A stretch of DNA of 64,000 nucleotides from Dyella marensis (GCF_900112865.1 NZ_FONH01000007.1:62001-126000); one strand, 5' to 3'. Positions 28,290-36,681 are shown, numbered from the stretch's first letter. The notes: generated from the sequence alone by a model not told the origin. A program made the numbers and translations.

Positions 28290-28295
28290 TACGCC

Positions 28296-28742
28296 ATGAT
28301 GAATATCCAACACCTCCTGCACCTCGTGGACGAGACCGGCCAGAACCCGGAGCTCGCCCAGGAGCGCCTCAACCAGGTCTTCTTCGCGCTCTCCGATCCG
28401 GTGCGCCGGGACATCCTGGAACGCCTGGACGGGCAGGTGCTGCTCGTGTCCGAGCTGGCGGCAGCATTCGACATCTCGCTGCAGGCGGTCTCGCGCCATA
28501 TCCAGGTGCTGGTGCGCACCGGCCTGATCCAGCAGGAACGTACCGGACGGATCAGCCGCTGCAGCCTGGATGCCGGCCCCATGCTGGAAGCGGCGGTGTG
28601 GATAAACCGCTACAGCAAGTACTGGCAGCAGCAGTTCGACCTGCTCGCCGTCACCCTGGCCGACATCGACGAGCGGCGCGCCGCGTCGCCGTCGAAGCCT
28701 GCGCGCAAAGCAGCGAAGAAGCGCCGGCCAGGCAGGAAATAA
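28296..28742 (+). CDS. ArsR-family winged-helix transcriptional regulator
   Basis: A 148-residue regulator. The ArsR winged helix is at about residues 24-105, with FFALSDPVRRDILERL, LLVSELAAAFDISLQAVSRH as the recognition helix and RTGLIQQERTGRI as the wing. Metal-binding cysteine motifs such as ELCVCDL are absent, so it resembles the metal-free ArsR subgroup. The C-terminus is a Lys/Arg-rich tail (KPARKAAKKRRPGRK) that may bind DNA non-specifically. ATG at 28296 or 28299. It is followed by two DUF899 genes in the same orientation, which it probably controls together with itself. Confidence 0.9.
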   Translation: MMNIQHLLHLVDETGQNPELAQERLNQVFFALSDPVRRDILERLDGQVLLVSELAAAFDISLQAVSRHIQVLVRTGLIQQERTGRISRCSLDAGPMLEAAVWINRYSKYWQQQFDLLAVTLADIDERRAASPSKPARKAAKKRRPGRK

Positions 28743-28806
28743 GCCGCGCCGCGATGGCGCGCCGGTAGTGCAAGCCGCAACTCCCCCTTATCCCGAGGTA
28801 ACGGTC

Positions 28807-29512
28807 ATGGCTCAGCATCGCATCGTCAGTCACGAAGAATGGCTGCAGGCGCGCAAGCGCTTTCTCGCCAAAGGAGAAGGAATTCACCCACCTGCGCGAC
28901 GAACTCAGCCGGCAGCGCCAGGAGCTGCCGTGGGAACGCGTGGAAAAGCACTACGCCTTCGATACCGACCAGGGCAGGGCCACGCTGGCCGAGCTGTTCG
29001 GTGAGAACAACCAGTTGATGGTCTATCACTTGATGTATGCGCCGGAGTGGGAGATCAGCTGCAAGAGCTGCGCGTTCTGGGCCGACAACTTCAACGGCAT
29101 CGTGCCGCACCTGGCCCAGCACGGCGTCGCCTTCGCGGCGATCTCGCGCGCGCCGCTGGCCAAGCTGCAGAAGCAGGCGCGTGAGTTCGGCTGGGATTTC
29201 CCTTGGGTGTCGTCGTTGGACGATTTCAACTACGACTACCAGGTGTCGTTCTCGCCTGACGTGCTGGAGCGCGACGGAGCCTATTACAACTACGGCACCA
29301 TCAAGGTCAGCGGCACCGACTATCCCGGCGTCAGTGCGTTCTTCAAGGACGACGACGGCAAGGTCTACCACACCTATTCCGCCTACTCGCGCGGCATCGA
29401 TATGTTCAACGCCGCTTATCAGTATCTGGATGCCTCGCCGCTCGGCCGCAACGAGGAAAGCCTGTCGTACCCGATGGCCTGGGTAAAGCACCGCATCGCC
29501 TACGGCAGCTGA
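28807..29512 (+). pseudogene. DUF899 thioredoxin-like gene, interrupted by a one-base frameshift
   Basis: The reading frame starts at the ATG at 28807 (GAGG upstream) with MAQHRIVSHEEWLQARKRFLAK and then breaks: one extra G at 28873/28874 shifts the frame. Removing it restores EKEFTHLRDELSRQRQELPW, which joins smoothly to the second frame (VEKHYAFDTDQGRATLAELF) that runs to the stop at 29512. The restored 234-residue protein is a complete DUF899 member, a thioredoxin-fold family, with the redox-type motif CKSC in SCKSCAFWADNFNG. As written, only a fragment from a GTG at 28940 could be translated. It may be a true recent mutation or a sequencing error; no other defect is visible. Confidence 0.85.
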
Positions 29513-29530
29513 GCGAAGGGAGGCATCGCC

Positions 29531-30124
29531 ATGAGATACACCGACGTCAACGGCAAGCTTGCCGACTACCGCCGCCAGATCGCGGCGATCCGCGAGCAGA
29601 TGCGCGAGACGCTGGCCGGTGTCGAACCGCAGCCGGTACAGGATTACGAGTTCACCGACACCGAGGGCAAGCTGCACCTGTCCGATCTGTTCGGCGAGCA
29701 CGAGGACCTGATCGTCGTGCACAACATGGGCGTGGCCTGTTCGTACTGCACGCTATGGGCGGATGGCTACAACGGCATCCACCAGCATGTGGTGACGCGC
29801 GCGGGCTTCGCCGTGTCCAGCCCGGATCGGCCATCGGTGCAGAAGCGCATGGCGGACATGCGCGGCTGGAAGTTCCCGATGGTCAGCCATCAAGGCAGCA
29901 GTTTCGCCAGGGACATGGGCTATGTCTCCGACAAGGGCGGCTGGATGCCGGGGCTGTCGGTATTCCGCCGCGACGGCGACACCATCCTGCGCGTGTCGGA
30001 TACGGGTTTCAGTCCCGGCGACGACTTCTGCGTGCTGTGGCATTTCTTCGACATGCTGCCGGGTGGCGTTGGCGCGTGGCCCGGGGTGACGGCCGCGGTG
30101 CCGTCCTGTTGTTCGGGCGGCTGA
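29531..30124 (+). CDS. DUF899 thioredoxin-like protein
   Basis: A 197-residue intact member of the same DUF899 family as its upstream neighbour. It has an N-terminal helix (LADYRRQIAAIREQMRETL), then the thioredoxin-like core with LIVVHNMGVACSYCTLWADG, whose CSYC is a potential redox pair, and YVSDKGGWMPGLSVFRRDGD further on. The C-terminus contains PSCCSGG. GGGAGG sits eight bases before the ATG and the gene starts 18 bases after the frameshifted gene, so the two form an operon. Substrate unknown. Confidence 0.88.
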   Translation: MRYTDVNGKLADYRRQIAAIREQMRETLAGVEPQPVQDYEFTDTEGKLHLSDLFGEHEDLIVVHNMGVACSYCTLWADGYNGIHQHVVTRAGFAVSSPDRPSVQKRMADMRGWKFPMVSHQGSSFARDMGYVSDKGGWMPGLSVFRRDGDTILRVSDTGFSPGDDFCVLWHFFDMLPGGVGAWPGVTAAVPSCCSGG

Positions 30125-30137
30125 GAGGAGGCTCACC

Positions 30138-30272
30138 ATGTGTCCTCTATGCATCGGTACCGCCTGGTTGATCGCGGGCGGCGTGAGTTCGGCAGGTGGC
30201 GTGGCTACCGTGGCCTGGCGTTCGGTAGCGAAGCGTCGCCGGCGCGGCCTGAAACCGCGTAGGTTGGGGTGA
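30138..30272 (+). CDS. 44-residue membrane peptide with CPLC motif
   Basis: A small open frame, ATG at 30138 with GAGAGGAGG eight bases upstream, 13 bases after the DUF899 stop. It encodes MCPLCIGTAWLIAGG at the start, one hydrophobic helix rich in Gly/Ala (residues 6-28), then a basic tail ending KPRRLG. The Cys-Pro-x-Cys start and following helix look like short conserved peptides found near redox genes in proteobacteria, though I cannot name a family. The final codons and TGA stop come from the left arm of a palindromic repeat (30258), so the original C-terminus may have been altered. Confidence 0.65.
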   Translation: MCPLCIGTAWLIAGGVSSAGGVATVAWRSVAKRRRRGLKPRRLG

Positions 30273-30343
30273 GCGACAGCGAACCCCAACAGGCGTGGCA
30301 GGTTGCGCACCGTTGGGTTCGCTGACGCTCACCCCAACCTACG
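30258..30343. repeat. Intergenic palindrome, family 1 copy D
   Basis: Left arm 30258-30290 (CGTAGGTTGGGGTGAGC ... GAACCCCAAC), right arm 30312-30343 (GTTGGGTTCGCTGACG ... CCCCAACCTACG). The arms are nearly complementary, with one base missing on the right and one central mismatch. Both converging genes end inside it: each uses the arm as CGT AGG TTG GGG TGA. Confidence 0.88.
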
Positions 30344-31774
30344 CCGGCTGCGCCGGCGCGCGATGGCGATCGCCAACACCATCGACGCCGCTGCCACGCC
30401 GAACGTCACGCGCACGCCGAACGCTACTGCCGTGGGATCGGCATTCGCCGCATTGCTCATTCCCACCGCCCACGCAAACAACCCCGCCATCGCCGACGCC
30501 CCTGTCACCAGGCCCAGGTTGCGCGACAGACTGAGCATGCCCGACACCACGCCGCGCCGGTCCGACGCCACGCCGGTCATCATCGCGGTGTTGTTGGAGG
30601 CCTGGAACAGCGCATAGCCCAGGGTGGTGACGACGATAGGGCCGACATAGCCGGCCACGCCGAACGACGATGGCGCGAGGGTCAGCGCCGACAACACCGA
30701 GGTGCCGATGGCGATGCCGGACAAGCCGAGCACTGTCGTTCGCCACGCGCCGAAACGATCCACCAGGCGGCCGGCCGGCACGCTGCTCAGCACAGTGACG
30801 CACGGACCCGAGGACAGCACCACGCCGACCCATGCCGGCGCGAGGCCAAGCGTGCGCGACAGGTAGAACGGGCCGACCACCAGCGTCGTCATCATCACCG
30901 CGGACACCAGCGCGCTCATCGCCAGGCCGGCGCTCAGATTGACATCGCGCAGCATGGCCAGGCGGATCAGTGGCGATGCCGCGCGCTTCTCCGCATGAAC
31001 GAACAGCCCGGCACCGATGACGGCGCCGAGCAGCAACGCGATGTTCAGCGCGCCGAACTCCCCGCGCCCGAGCGTCATGGCCAGCGCATACGCGGCGAGA
31101 GTCAGCGCCAGCAGCACGGTGCCGAGGGGATCGAATCCCCCATGCAAGGGCTTCGCATCCGGCCGCTCCTTCGGCATATGGCGCAGCACCAGCAGGAACG
31201 CCACGATCCCGAGCGGCACGTTGACCAGGAAGATCGCCGGCCAGCCGAACGTCGCCGCCAATATCCCGCCGGCCGCAGGCCCCAGTGCCGTGCCGATCGC
31301 CGACATCGTGCCGAGCAGGCCCATCGCGCGTCCGATCCGTGTTTGCGGTACCGCCTCGCTGACGCCGGCGATGGTGAGCGCCAGCATGATCGCCGCGCCC
31401 AGCCCTTGCTCTGCGCGCGCCACGATCAGGACCCAAAGGTTACCGCTCAGGCCGCACAGCGCCGACGCAAAGGTGAAGCAGGAGATGCCCACCAGCAGCA
31501 AGCGGCGGCGCCCCATCAGATCGCCCAGCCGGCCGGCGCCGACGATCAGGGTGGTGATGGCCAACAGATAGGCCAGCACCACCCATTGCACCTGCTGGAA
31601 CGAGGCGCCGAACGCCTTGGCCAGGATCGGCAGGCTGGTGTTGGCGATGCTGGTATCCAGCGAGGGCAGCAGCATCGACAGTGCCAGGCCAGCGAGCGCC
31701 CAGCGGGTGGCCGGAAGATGCGCTTCGGCTTCTGTGGTGGATTCGCCGTTGGCAGCGACGAGTGGCTTGGACAT
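30329..31774 (-). CDS. MFS drug exporter, DHA2 (EmrB/QacA-like) family
   Basis: A 481-residue inner-membrane transporter with about 14 hydrophobic segments. It has the DHA2 motif SLDTSIANTSLPILAKAF in helix 1, motif A (GRLGDLMGRRRLLLVG) and the helix-5 motif GLLGTMSAIGTALGPAAGG. Such proteins export hydrophobic drugs or metabolites by proton antiport. The ATG at 31772-31774 gives a normal length. It is divergent from a LysR gene 129 bp away, which likely controls it. Its last residues (RRLG) and stop are encoded by a repeat arm. Confidence 0.92.
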   Translation of the reverse strand: MSKPLVAANGESTTEAEAHLPATRWALAGLALSMLLPSLDTSIANTSLPILAKAFGASFQQVQWVVLAYLLAITTLIVGAGRLGDLMGRRRLLLVGISCFTFASALCGLSGNLWVLIVARAEQGLGAAIMLALTIAGVSEAVPQTRIGRAMGLLGTMSAIGTALGPAAGGILAATFGWPAIFLVNVPLGIVAFLLVLRHMPKERPDAKPLHGGFDPLGTVLLALTLAAYALAMTLGRGEFGALNIALLLGAVIGAGLFVHAEKRAASPLIRLAMLRDVNLSAGLAMSALVSAVMMTTLVVGPFYLSRTLGLAPAWVGVVLSSGPCVTVLSSVPAGRLVDRFGAWRTTVLGLSGIAIGTSVLSALTLAPSSFGVAGYVGPIVVTTLGYALFQASNNTAMMTGVASDRRGVVSGMLSLSRNLGLVTGASAMAGLFAWAVGMSNAANADPTAVAFGVRVTFGVAAASMVLAIAIARRRSRRRLG

Positions 31775-31903
31775 GGAACCGGCGACTCCGCACGTCTTGG
31801 ATGGCCGGAAAAGTAGTGCCTGCGATGGCATGGCGGAAGGCGCAGCATTTGCACTTTATCCGTGCGTTTGACGCCATGTATCGCCGGTGCCATGGTGGCG
31901 TGC

Positions 31904-32833
31904 ATGTCCATGCCCGATCTCAACCTGCTGGTCACCCTCAACGTGCTGCTGGCCGAAGGCAGCGTCGCGCGTGCCGCACGGCGGCTGCGGCTCAGCCCTT
32001 CGGCGATGAGCCGCGCGCTCGCCCGCCTGCGCGAGGCCACCGGCGATCCGCTGCTGGTTCGCGCCGGCCGCGGCCTGGTGCCGACGCCGCGCGCGCTGGA
32101 GCTGCGCGATCAGGTCGCCGGGCTGGTGCACGGGGCGGAAGCAGTGCTGCGTCCCGCCGTGCGGCCGCGGCTCGAGCAACTAGTGCGCACGTTCACGCTG
32201 CGCACCAGCGAGGGCTTCGTCGAGAACTTCGGTCCCGCCCTCATCGCGCGCGTCGCCGCTGAGGCCCCGGGCATCCGCCTGCGCTTCATGCAGAAAGTGG
32301 ACAAGGACAGCGCGCCGCTGCGCGACGGCATCATCGACCTGGAAACCGGCGTGGTCGACGAACATGCCGGCCCCGAGATGCGCGTGCAGGCGCTGTTCCG
32401 CGACCGCTATATCGGCGTGGTGCGCCGCGGGCATCCGCTCAGCCGGAGCAGGATTACCGCGGCCCGCTATGCCGGCAGCCGCCATATCAGCGTGTCGCGG
32501 CGCGGGCGCGAAAAGGGCGCCATCGACGAGGCTCTGGCTGCGCACCATTTGTCACGCCAGGTGGTCACCATCGTCGGCGGCTTCGCCACCGCGCTGTCGC
32601 TGGCGCGGCAATCCGACCTGATCGCCAGCGTGCCCGAGCGCCACACCGGCAACCTGCGCGACGGCATGCACAGCTTTACGCTGCCGGTGGCGACGCCGGC
32701 TTTCACCATCTCGATGCTGTGGCATCCGCGGTTGCAGGCCGATCCGGTGCATCAGTGGCTGCGGGAATGTGTTCGGGAGATTTGCGGGCGGAAGAATGGC
32801 AAGGCGGCGAAGCAGGGCGGGCGCACTGCGTAA
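31904..32833 (+). CDS. LysR-family transcriptional regulator
   Basis: A 309-residue regulator. The helix-turn-helix is at about residues 18-60, with LLAEGSVARAARRLRLSPSA and MSRALARLREATGDPLLVR. The effector-binding domain is typical in size. The ATG at 31904 (or 31910, MPDLNLL) places the HTH at the usual distance from the N-terminus; the ORF from 31862 adds a non-homologous leader. Divergent from the DHA2 exporter, which is the obvious regulatory target. Confidence 0.92.
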   Translation: MSMPDLNLLVTLNVLLAEGSVARAARRLRLSPSAMSRALARLREATGDPLLVRAGRGLVPTPRALELRDQVAGLVHGAEAVLRPAVRPRLEQLVRTFTLRTSEGFVENFGPALIARVAAEAPGIRLRFMQKVDKDSAPLRDGIIDLETGVVDEHAGPEMRVQALFRDRYIGVVRRGHPLSRSRITAARYAGSRHISVSRRGREKGAIDEALAAHHLSRQVVTIVGGFATALSLARQSDLIASVPERHTGNLRDGMHSFTLPVATPAFTISMLWHPRLQADPVHQWLRECVREICGRKNGKAAKQGGRTA

Positions 32834-32983
32834 TGACGCGATGGTAGGGGGGCGATCGGCCGCGGGAATTCCTGGTTGAGTAAAGCCGCGTGCTGCTAGC
32901 GCATGGCTTGCCGTTTCCGCTCCGCGATTGAATGCGCCTACGCTGGATTGCTCGCGCGGTGGGGCGCAGCGTCCGTCGGCGCA

Positions 32984-33018
32984 AAAAAAAGCCCCGAAAC
33001 AGGTTTCGGGGCTTTTCG
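32984..33018 (-). terminator. Terminator downstream of tRNA-Ala
   Basis: GCCCCGAAAC and GTTTCGGGGC pair around a short loop. On the minus strand the stem is followed by eight T, 12 bases after the tRNA 3' end; the plus side also has TTTT. Confidence 0.88.
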
Positions 33019-33030
33019 TCTGGAATGAAT

Positions 33031-33106
33031 TGGTGGAGCGGAGGAGGATCGAACTCCCGACCTCTGCATTGCGAACGCAGCGCTCTCCCAGCTGAGCTAC
33101 CGCCCC
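33031..33106 (-). tRNA. tRNA-Ala (CGC)
   Basis: A 76-nt cloverleaf with encoded CCA. The acceptor stem carries the G3-U70 pair that identifies tRNA-Ala, and the anticodon loop TTCGCAA gives anticodon CGC for the GCG codon. Confidence 0.95.
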
Positions 33107-33119
33107 ACGCGAGCCGCGA

Positions 33120-33148
33120 ATATTAGCAGCGGCGCCGGGGACCGCCAA
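33120..33148 (-). promoter_or_regulatory. Promoter of tRNA-Ala (CGC)
   Basis: Minus-strand TTGGCG (-35) and TAATAT (-10) are 17 bases apart; the -10 lies 13 bases before the tRNA, with a G/C-rich stretch between. Confidence 0.75.
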
Positions 33149-33169
33149 GCCCCCTTGCCCGATCCCGCA

Positions 33170-34285
33170 TCAGCCGGGCAGCAGGCCGGTGAGGCGGTCG
33201 TGCAGGTGTTCGCGGCGCCAGCCTTCGAGGAATTCCGGCCAGTCGCGGGTGACCACATAGGTTTCCAGCACCTTGCGCGGGCACAGCAGGCCGGGCGGCA
33301 GGTCCATTTCCTGGGCGGTGCGGTCGACCGCGTCCTTCATCGCCGCGAGCGCCTTCTTGGCCTCGCCCTGGGGCGTGCCGGGGATGGGCGCGGTGGCGGC
33401 GATGTCTGGTTCGGTGACCGGTTGCTGCAGCAGGGCGAACAGCTCGGCGCGCTGCGGGCTGCGCAGCGCGCGCTGGCCGCGGGTGCGCTCGTCGAGTTCG
33501 CCCGCGGTCTGCGGCGGCAGCTGGGCCAGGTTCATCGCCTGGGCGTCTTCCAGCAGCCAGGGGCGCGGGCGGTCCTGCTGGCGCGCGGTGACATCGCGCC
33601 ACAGCAGGATGCGGCGCAGGCGCGCCTGCTGCGCGGGATGCCATTCGGCGGCGCCGCGGAAGTTTTCCTGCGGTTGCGGATCGCCTTCGCGCACGCAGGC
33701 GCGGCGCTTCAGGCGCTCGCAGTCCTCGGCATGCCAGGCGGTGCGGCCGCGCTGTTCCAGACGCGCGGCCAGCTGTTCGTGCACCGGTTCGAGATAGACC
33801 ACGTCGAGGGTGGCGTAGGCGCGCTGCGAATCGGTGAGCGGGCGCTGCATCCAGTCGGAGCGGGTCTCGCCCTTGTCGAGTTCGGCGCCGACCAGTTCGG
33901 CGACCAGCGCGCGATAGCTGATGCCCAGGCCCATGCCGACGAAAGCCGCCGCGATCTGCGTATCGAACAACCGCGCCGGGCCACCGGGCAGCAAGGGGGC
34001 GAGTGCTTCCAGATCTTCGCTGCCGCTGTGCATGACGGTGAGCGACTGGCCGTTGCCGAGCAGCGGACGCAGCGCGTCGCCGATCTCGAAGGCGAGCGGA
34101 TCGACCAGCGCGTAGCGCTTGTCCCAGCCCAGCTGCAGCAGCGCCAGCTGCGGATAGAAGGTATTGCGGCGCATGAACTCGGTGTCGAGATCGAGCGCGG
34201 CATCGGCGGGCAGTGCGGCGAGCCATTGCTCGAGCGCAGCGCGGCTGGTGATCCAGTCTGCCGCCGGAGTGACGGGAAGTTGCAT
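33170..34285 (-). CDS. rnd: Ribonuclease D
   Basis: RNase D is a 3'-to-5' exonuclease that trims tRNA precursors. The 371-residue protein has the DEDD catalytic motifs: LDLDTEFMRR near residue 32 (Asp and Glu), FDTQIAAAF in the middle (Asp), and YATLDVVYL (Tyr and Asp). An HRDC domain follows (RAELFALLQQPVTEPD and LLCPRKVLETYV). The ATG at 34283-34285 (MQLPVTPAADW) gives the standard length; an upstream in-frame ATG at 34316 adds 11 residues. The gene lies just upstream of tRNA-Ala but has its own reading direction and spacing. Confidence 0.94.
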   Translation of the reverse strand: MQLPVTPAADWITSRAALEQWLAALPADAALDLDTEFMRRNTFYPQLALLQLGWDKRYALVDPLAFEIGDALRPLLGNGQSLTVMHSGSEDLEALAPLLPGGPARLFDTQIAAAFVGMGLGISYRALVAELVGAELDKGETRSDWMQRPLTDSQRAYATLDVVYLEPVHEQLAARLEQRGRTAWHAEDCERLKRRACVREGDPQPQENFRGAAEWHPAQQARLRRILLWRDVTARQQDRPRPWLLEDAQAMNLAQLPPQTAGELDERTRGQRALRSPQRAELFALLQQPVTEPDIAATAPIPGTPQGEAKKALAAMKDAVDRTAQEMDLPPGLLCPRKVLETYVVTRDWPEFLEGWRREHLHDRLTGLLPG

Positions 34286-34393
34286 CGATGCTTCCTTCGC
34301 AGCCTGACGGACATGCATCGCTCATTGTCCTGTCAGGGGTTTGTGCCTATGGTTAGCGGCGCACCTTAGCAGGCCGCCCCAAGGACGCCCACC

Positions 34394-36346
34394 ATGCCGA
34401 GCAAGGAAACCGTACGACGCCAACGCGCCCTGGGCGGAGCGCTTGGCGTGGTCGTGCTCGGGATGGCGCTGGTCTATCACTTCTTTCCGCGCGTCTTCCA
34501 TGTGGATCCGGAGCGGGTGCAGACGCAGCGCGCGATGAATCTCGGTCCGGCCGCCGCGCCGCTCGGCGCCGGCCGCGCGCCGGCCGCCAGCAATGTGCAG
34601 GCCGAACTCGACGCCGGCCCGCCGCTGACGCTGGCGCCGACCGACGTGATCGTGGCCCGCATGAGCAAGAAGAACGAGAACCTGCCCGAGCAGAAGAGCG
34701 CCGACACGCCCGAAGTCGAAGCGCTGCTGGACAAGGCTACCAAGGCGCTCCGTAACGGCCGGCTGGCCGGCAACAAGGACGGCGCCGCGGCGCTGTTCGC
34801 CGAGGCGCTGAAGATGAAGCCGGACAGCCGCCGCGCCGCGCAGGGCCTGTACGAAGTGCGCGCGCGCCTGGTGGCGGAGATCGGCCAGGACATCCTGGTC
34901 GGCGACGAGGACTCGGCCAAGGATCTGCTCGAAGCGCTGAAGTCCGTGCCCGACAGCAAGGACGACGTGGCGCAGGCCGAGGCCCGGCTCAAGACCCTGG
35001 CGCAGGTGCGCCCGATGCTGGCCCAGGCGGCGACCCTGCTGCAGCAGGGCAAGGTCGATGCGCCCAAGGGCGACAACGCCTTGGACCTGTACCGCCAGGT
35101 ACAGCAGCAGGATCCGGAAAACGCGGTGGCGGCGCAGGGCATCGCGCAAGTGCAGCGCGCGGTGCTGGATCGCGCGCTCGCCGCGGTGGCGAGCAACGAT
35201 TTCAAGGGCGCGGGCGATGCGTTGACCGAAGCGGCCACCATCCTGCCCGGTTCGCCCGCGCTGCAGGACGTGCAGGGCCGCGTCGACGGCATCCGCCACC
35301 AGCGCGCCGCCAACCTGCTGGCGCAGGCGCGCTCGGCGCTGGATGGCGGCGACCAGGCCCTGGCCCAGCAATTGGCCGAACAGGCCAAGGACCTGGCGCC
35401 GGATCTCCCCGGCCTCGGCGATATCCAGGAGCGGATGACCAATGCGCGCCTGTACGCCAGCTACAAGCCGGGCCAGGTCTTCACCGACCGCTACGTCGAC
35501 CTGCCGGGCCAGACGCCGTCGATGGTGGTTGTCCCCACCGGCAGCTTCGATATGGGCGCGCCGGACAGCGAGGAGGGCCGCGCCGGGGCGGAGACGCCGC
35601 AGCACCAGGTAACCATCGGCAAGGGCTTCGCGCTGTCGCGCGCGGAGATCACCATCGGCCAGTTCCGCGAATTCGTGCGCGCCAGCGGCTACCAGCCGGA
35701 CTCGGTCAAGCTCGGCGGCGCCAGCGTCTACGACGAACGCGGCGGCGCGCTGCGCGACGATCCGGACGCCACCTGGCAGAGCGACTACGCCGGTCGCGCC
35801 GCCACCGACGAGCGCCTGCCGGTGGTGAACATCTCCTGGAACGATGCCAAGGCCTACGTCGACTGGCTCGGCCAGCGCACCGGCAAGCGCTACCGGCTGC
35901 CGAGCGAGGCGGAATTCGAATACGCGCTGCGCGGCGGCACCACCACCAGATACTGGTGGGGCAATGGCGCGCCGACGCGCAAGGTGGAGAACCTCACCGG
36001 TTCGGGCGACCGCTCGCAGAGCGGGCGGCGCTGGAGCAACGCGTTCGAGAAGTACCGCGACGGCTACTGGGGCCCGGCGCCGGTGATGAGCTTCGAGGCC
36101 AATCCGTACGGCCTGTTCGACATCGACGGCAATGTCTCCGAGTGGGTGCTGGACTGCTGGCACGACAGCTACGTGCGGGCGCCGGCCGACGGCAGCGCCT
36201 GGGTCAATCCCGGCTGCTCGACCCGGGTGGTGCGCGGCGGCTCCTGGGGCAGCTCGCCCGACCAGGTGCGCTCGGCCTACCGGCAGGGCGCGGACGGCAG
36301 CGTGCGCAGCGGCCGCGTCGGTTTCCGGGTCCTGCGCGAGCTCTGA
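34394..36346 (+). CDS. Membrane-anchored SUMF1/formylglycine-enzyme-like protein with repeat region
   Basis: A 650-residue protein in three parts. Residues 12-32 are a transmembrane anchor (ALGGALGVVVLGMALVYHFF). Residues 100-345 are helical TPR-like repeats (DGAAALFAEALKMKPDSRRA, LDLYRQVQQQDPENAVAAQG, GAGDALTEAATILPGSPALQ). Residues 372-650 are a SUMF1/FGE-sulfatase domain with VPTGSFDMGAPDSEEGRAG, LPVVNISWNDAKAYVDWL, RLPSEAEFEYALRGG, GNVSEWVLDCW and VVRGGSWGSSPDQVRSAYR. True formylglycine-generating enzymes have catalytic cysteines in the last segment; none is there. It is probably a ligand-binding or scaffold member, possibly periplasmic. Confidence 0.87.
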   Translation: MPSKETVRRQRALGGALGVVVLGMALVYHFFPRVFHVDPERVQTQRAMNLGPAAAPLGAGRAPAASNVQAELDAGPPLTLAPTDVIVARMSKKNENLPEQKSADTPEVEALLDKATKALRNGRLAGNKDGAAALFAEALKMKPDSRRAAQGLYEVRARLVAEIGQDILVGDEDSAKDLLEALKSVPDSKDDVAQAEARLKTLAQVRPMLAQAATLLQQGKVDAPKGDNALDLYRQVQQQDPENAVAAQGIAQVQRAVLDRALAAVASNDFKGAGDALTEAATILPGSPALQDVQGRVDGIRHQRAANLLAQARSALDGGDQALAQQLAEQAKDLAPDLPGLGDIQERMTNARLYASYKPGQVFTDRYVDLPGQTPSMVVVPTGSFDMGAPDSEEGRAGAETPQHQVTIGKGFALSRAEITIGQFREFVRASGYQPDSVKLGGASVYDERGGALRDDPDATWQSDYAGRAATDERLPVVNISWNDAKAYVDWLGQRTGKRYRLPSEAEFEYALRGGTTTRYWWGNGAPTRKVENLTGSGDRSQSGRRWSNAFEKYRDGYWGPAPVMSFEANPYGLFDIDGNVSEWVLDCWHDSYVRAPADGSAWVNPGCSTRVVRGGSWGSSPDQVRSAYRQGADGSVRSGRVGFRVLREL

Positions 36347-36430
36347 GAACGGGCGCGCGCTCCAGGGTGGCGCGCAAGCCCTTGAGCGGGCGGCATCTTT
36401 ATATGGAAGCGCGGACAGGTCGCCATCGGC

Positions 36431-36460
36431 TTGTCTTGCCGCCGCGCGCAACCGTAAAAT
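36431..36460 (+). promoter_or_regulatory. Candidate promoter of tRNA-Leu
   Basis: TTGTCT at 36431-36436 and TAAAAT at 36455-36460 are 18 bases apart, about 135 bases before the tRNA. The long leader makes this a tentative call. Confidence 0.4.
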
Positions 36461-36596
36461 GGCCCGCTTTCGTGTAAGGGAATCATCGACTTAGGGCGAG
36501 GGGCCCGGGTACGGATGGGGGACGGGGCAGGCCGCGCGCCTGCGTGAATTCCTCATGCTATCCGCAGCTTACGGGCGTCTCTCCGGTCGGTCCGAT

Positions 36597-36681
36597 GCGA
36601 AAGTGGCGGAATTGGTAGACGCACTGGATTTAGGTTCCAGCGGTTAACCCCGTGAGGGTTCGAGTCCCTCCTTTCGCACCA
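36597..36681 (+). tRNA. tRNA-Leu (UAG)
   Basis: An 85-nt class II tRNA with a long variable arm and encoded CCA. The anticodon loop TTTAGGT gives UAG, reading CUA/CUG codons. It precedes tig by 86 bases, an arrangement kept in related genomes. Confidence 0.95.
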
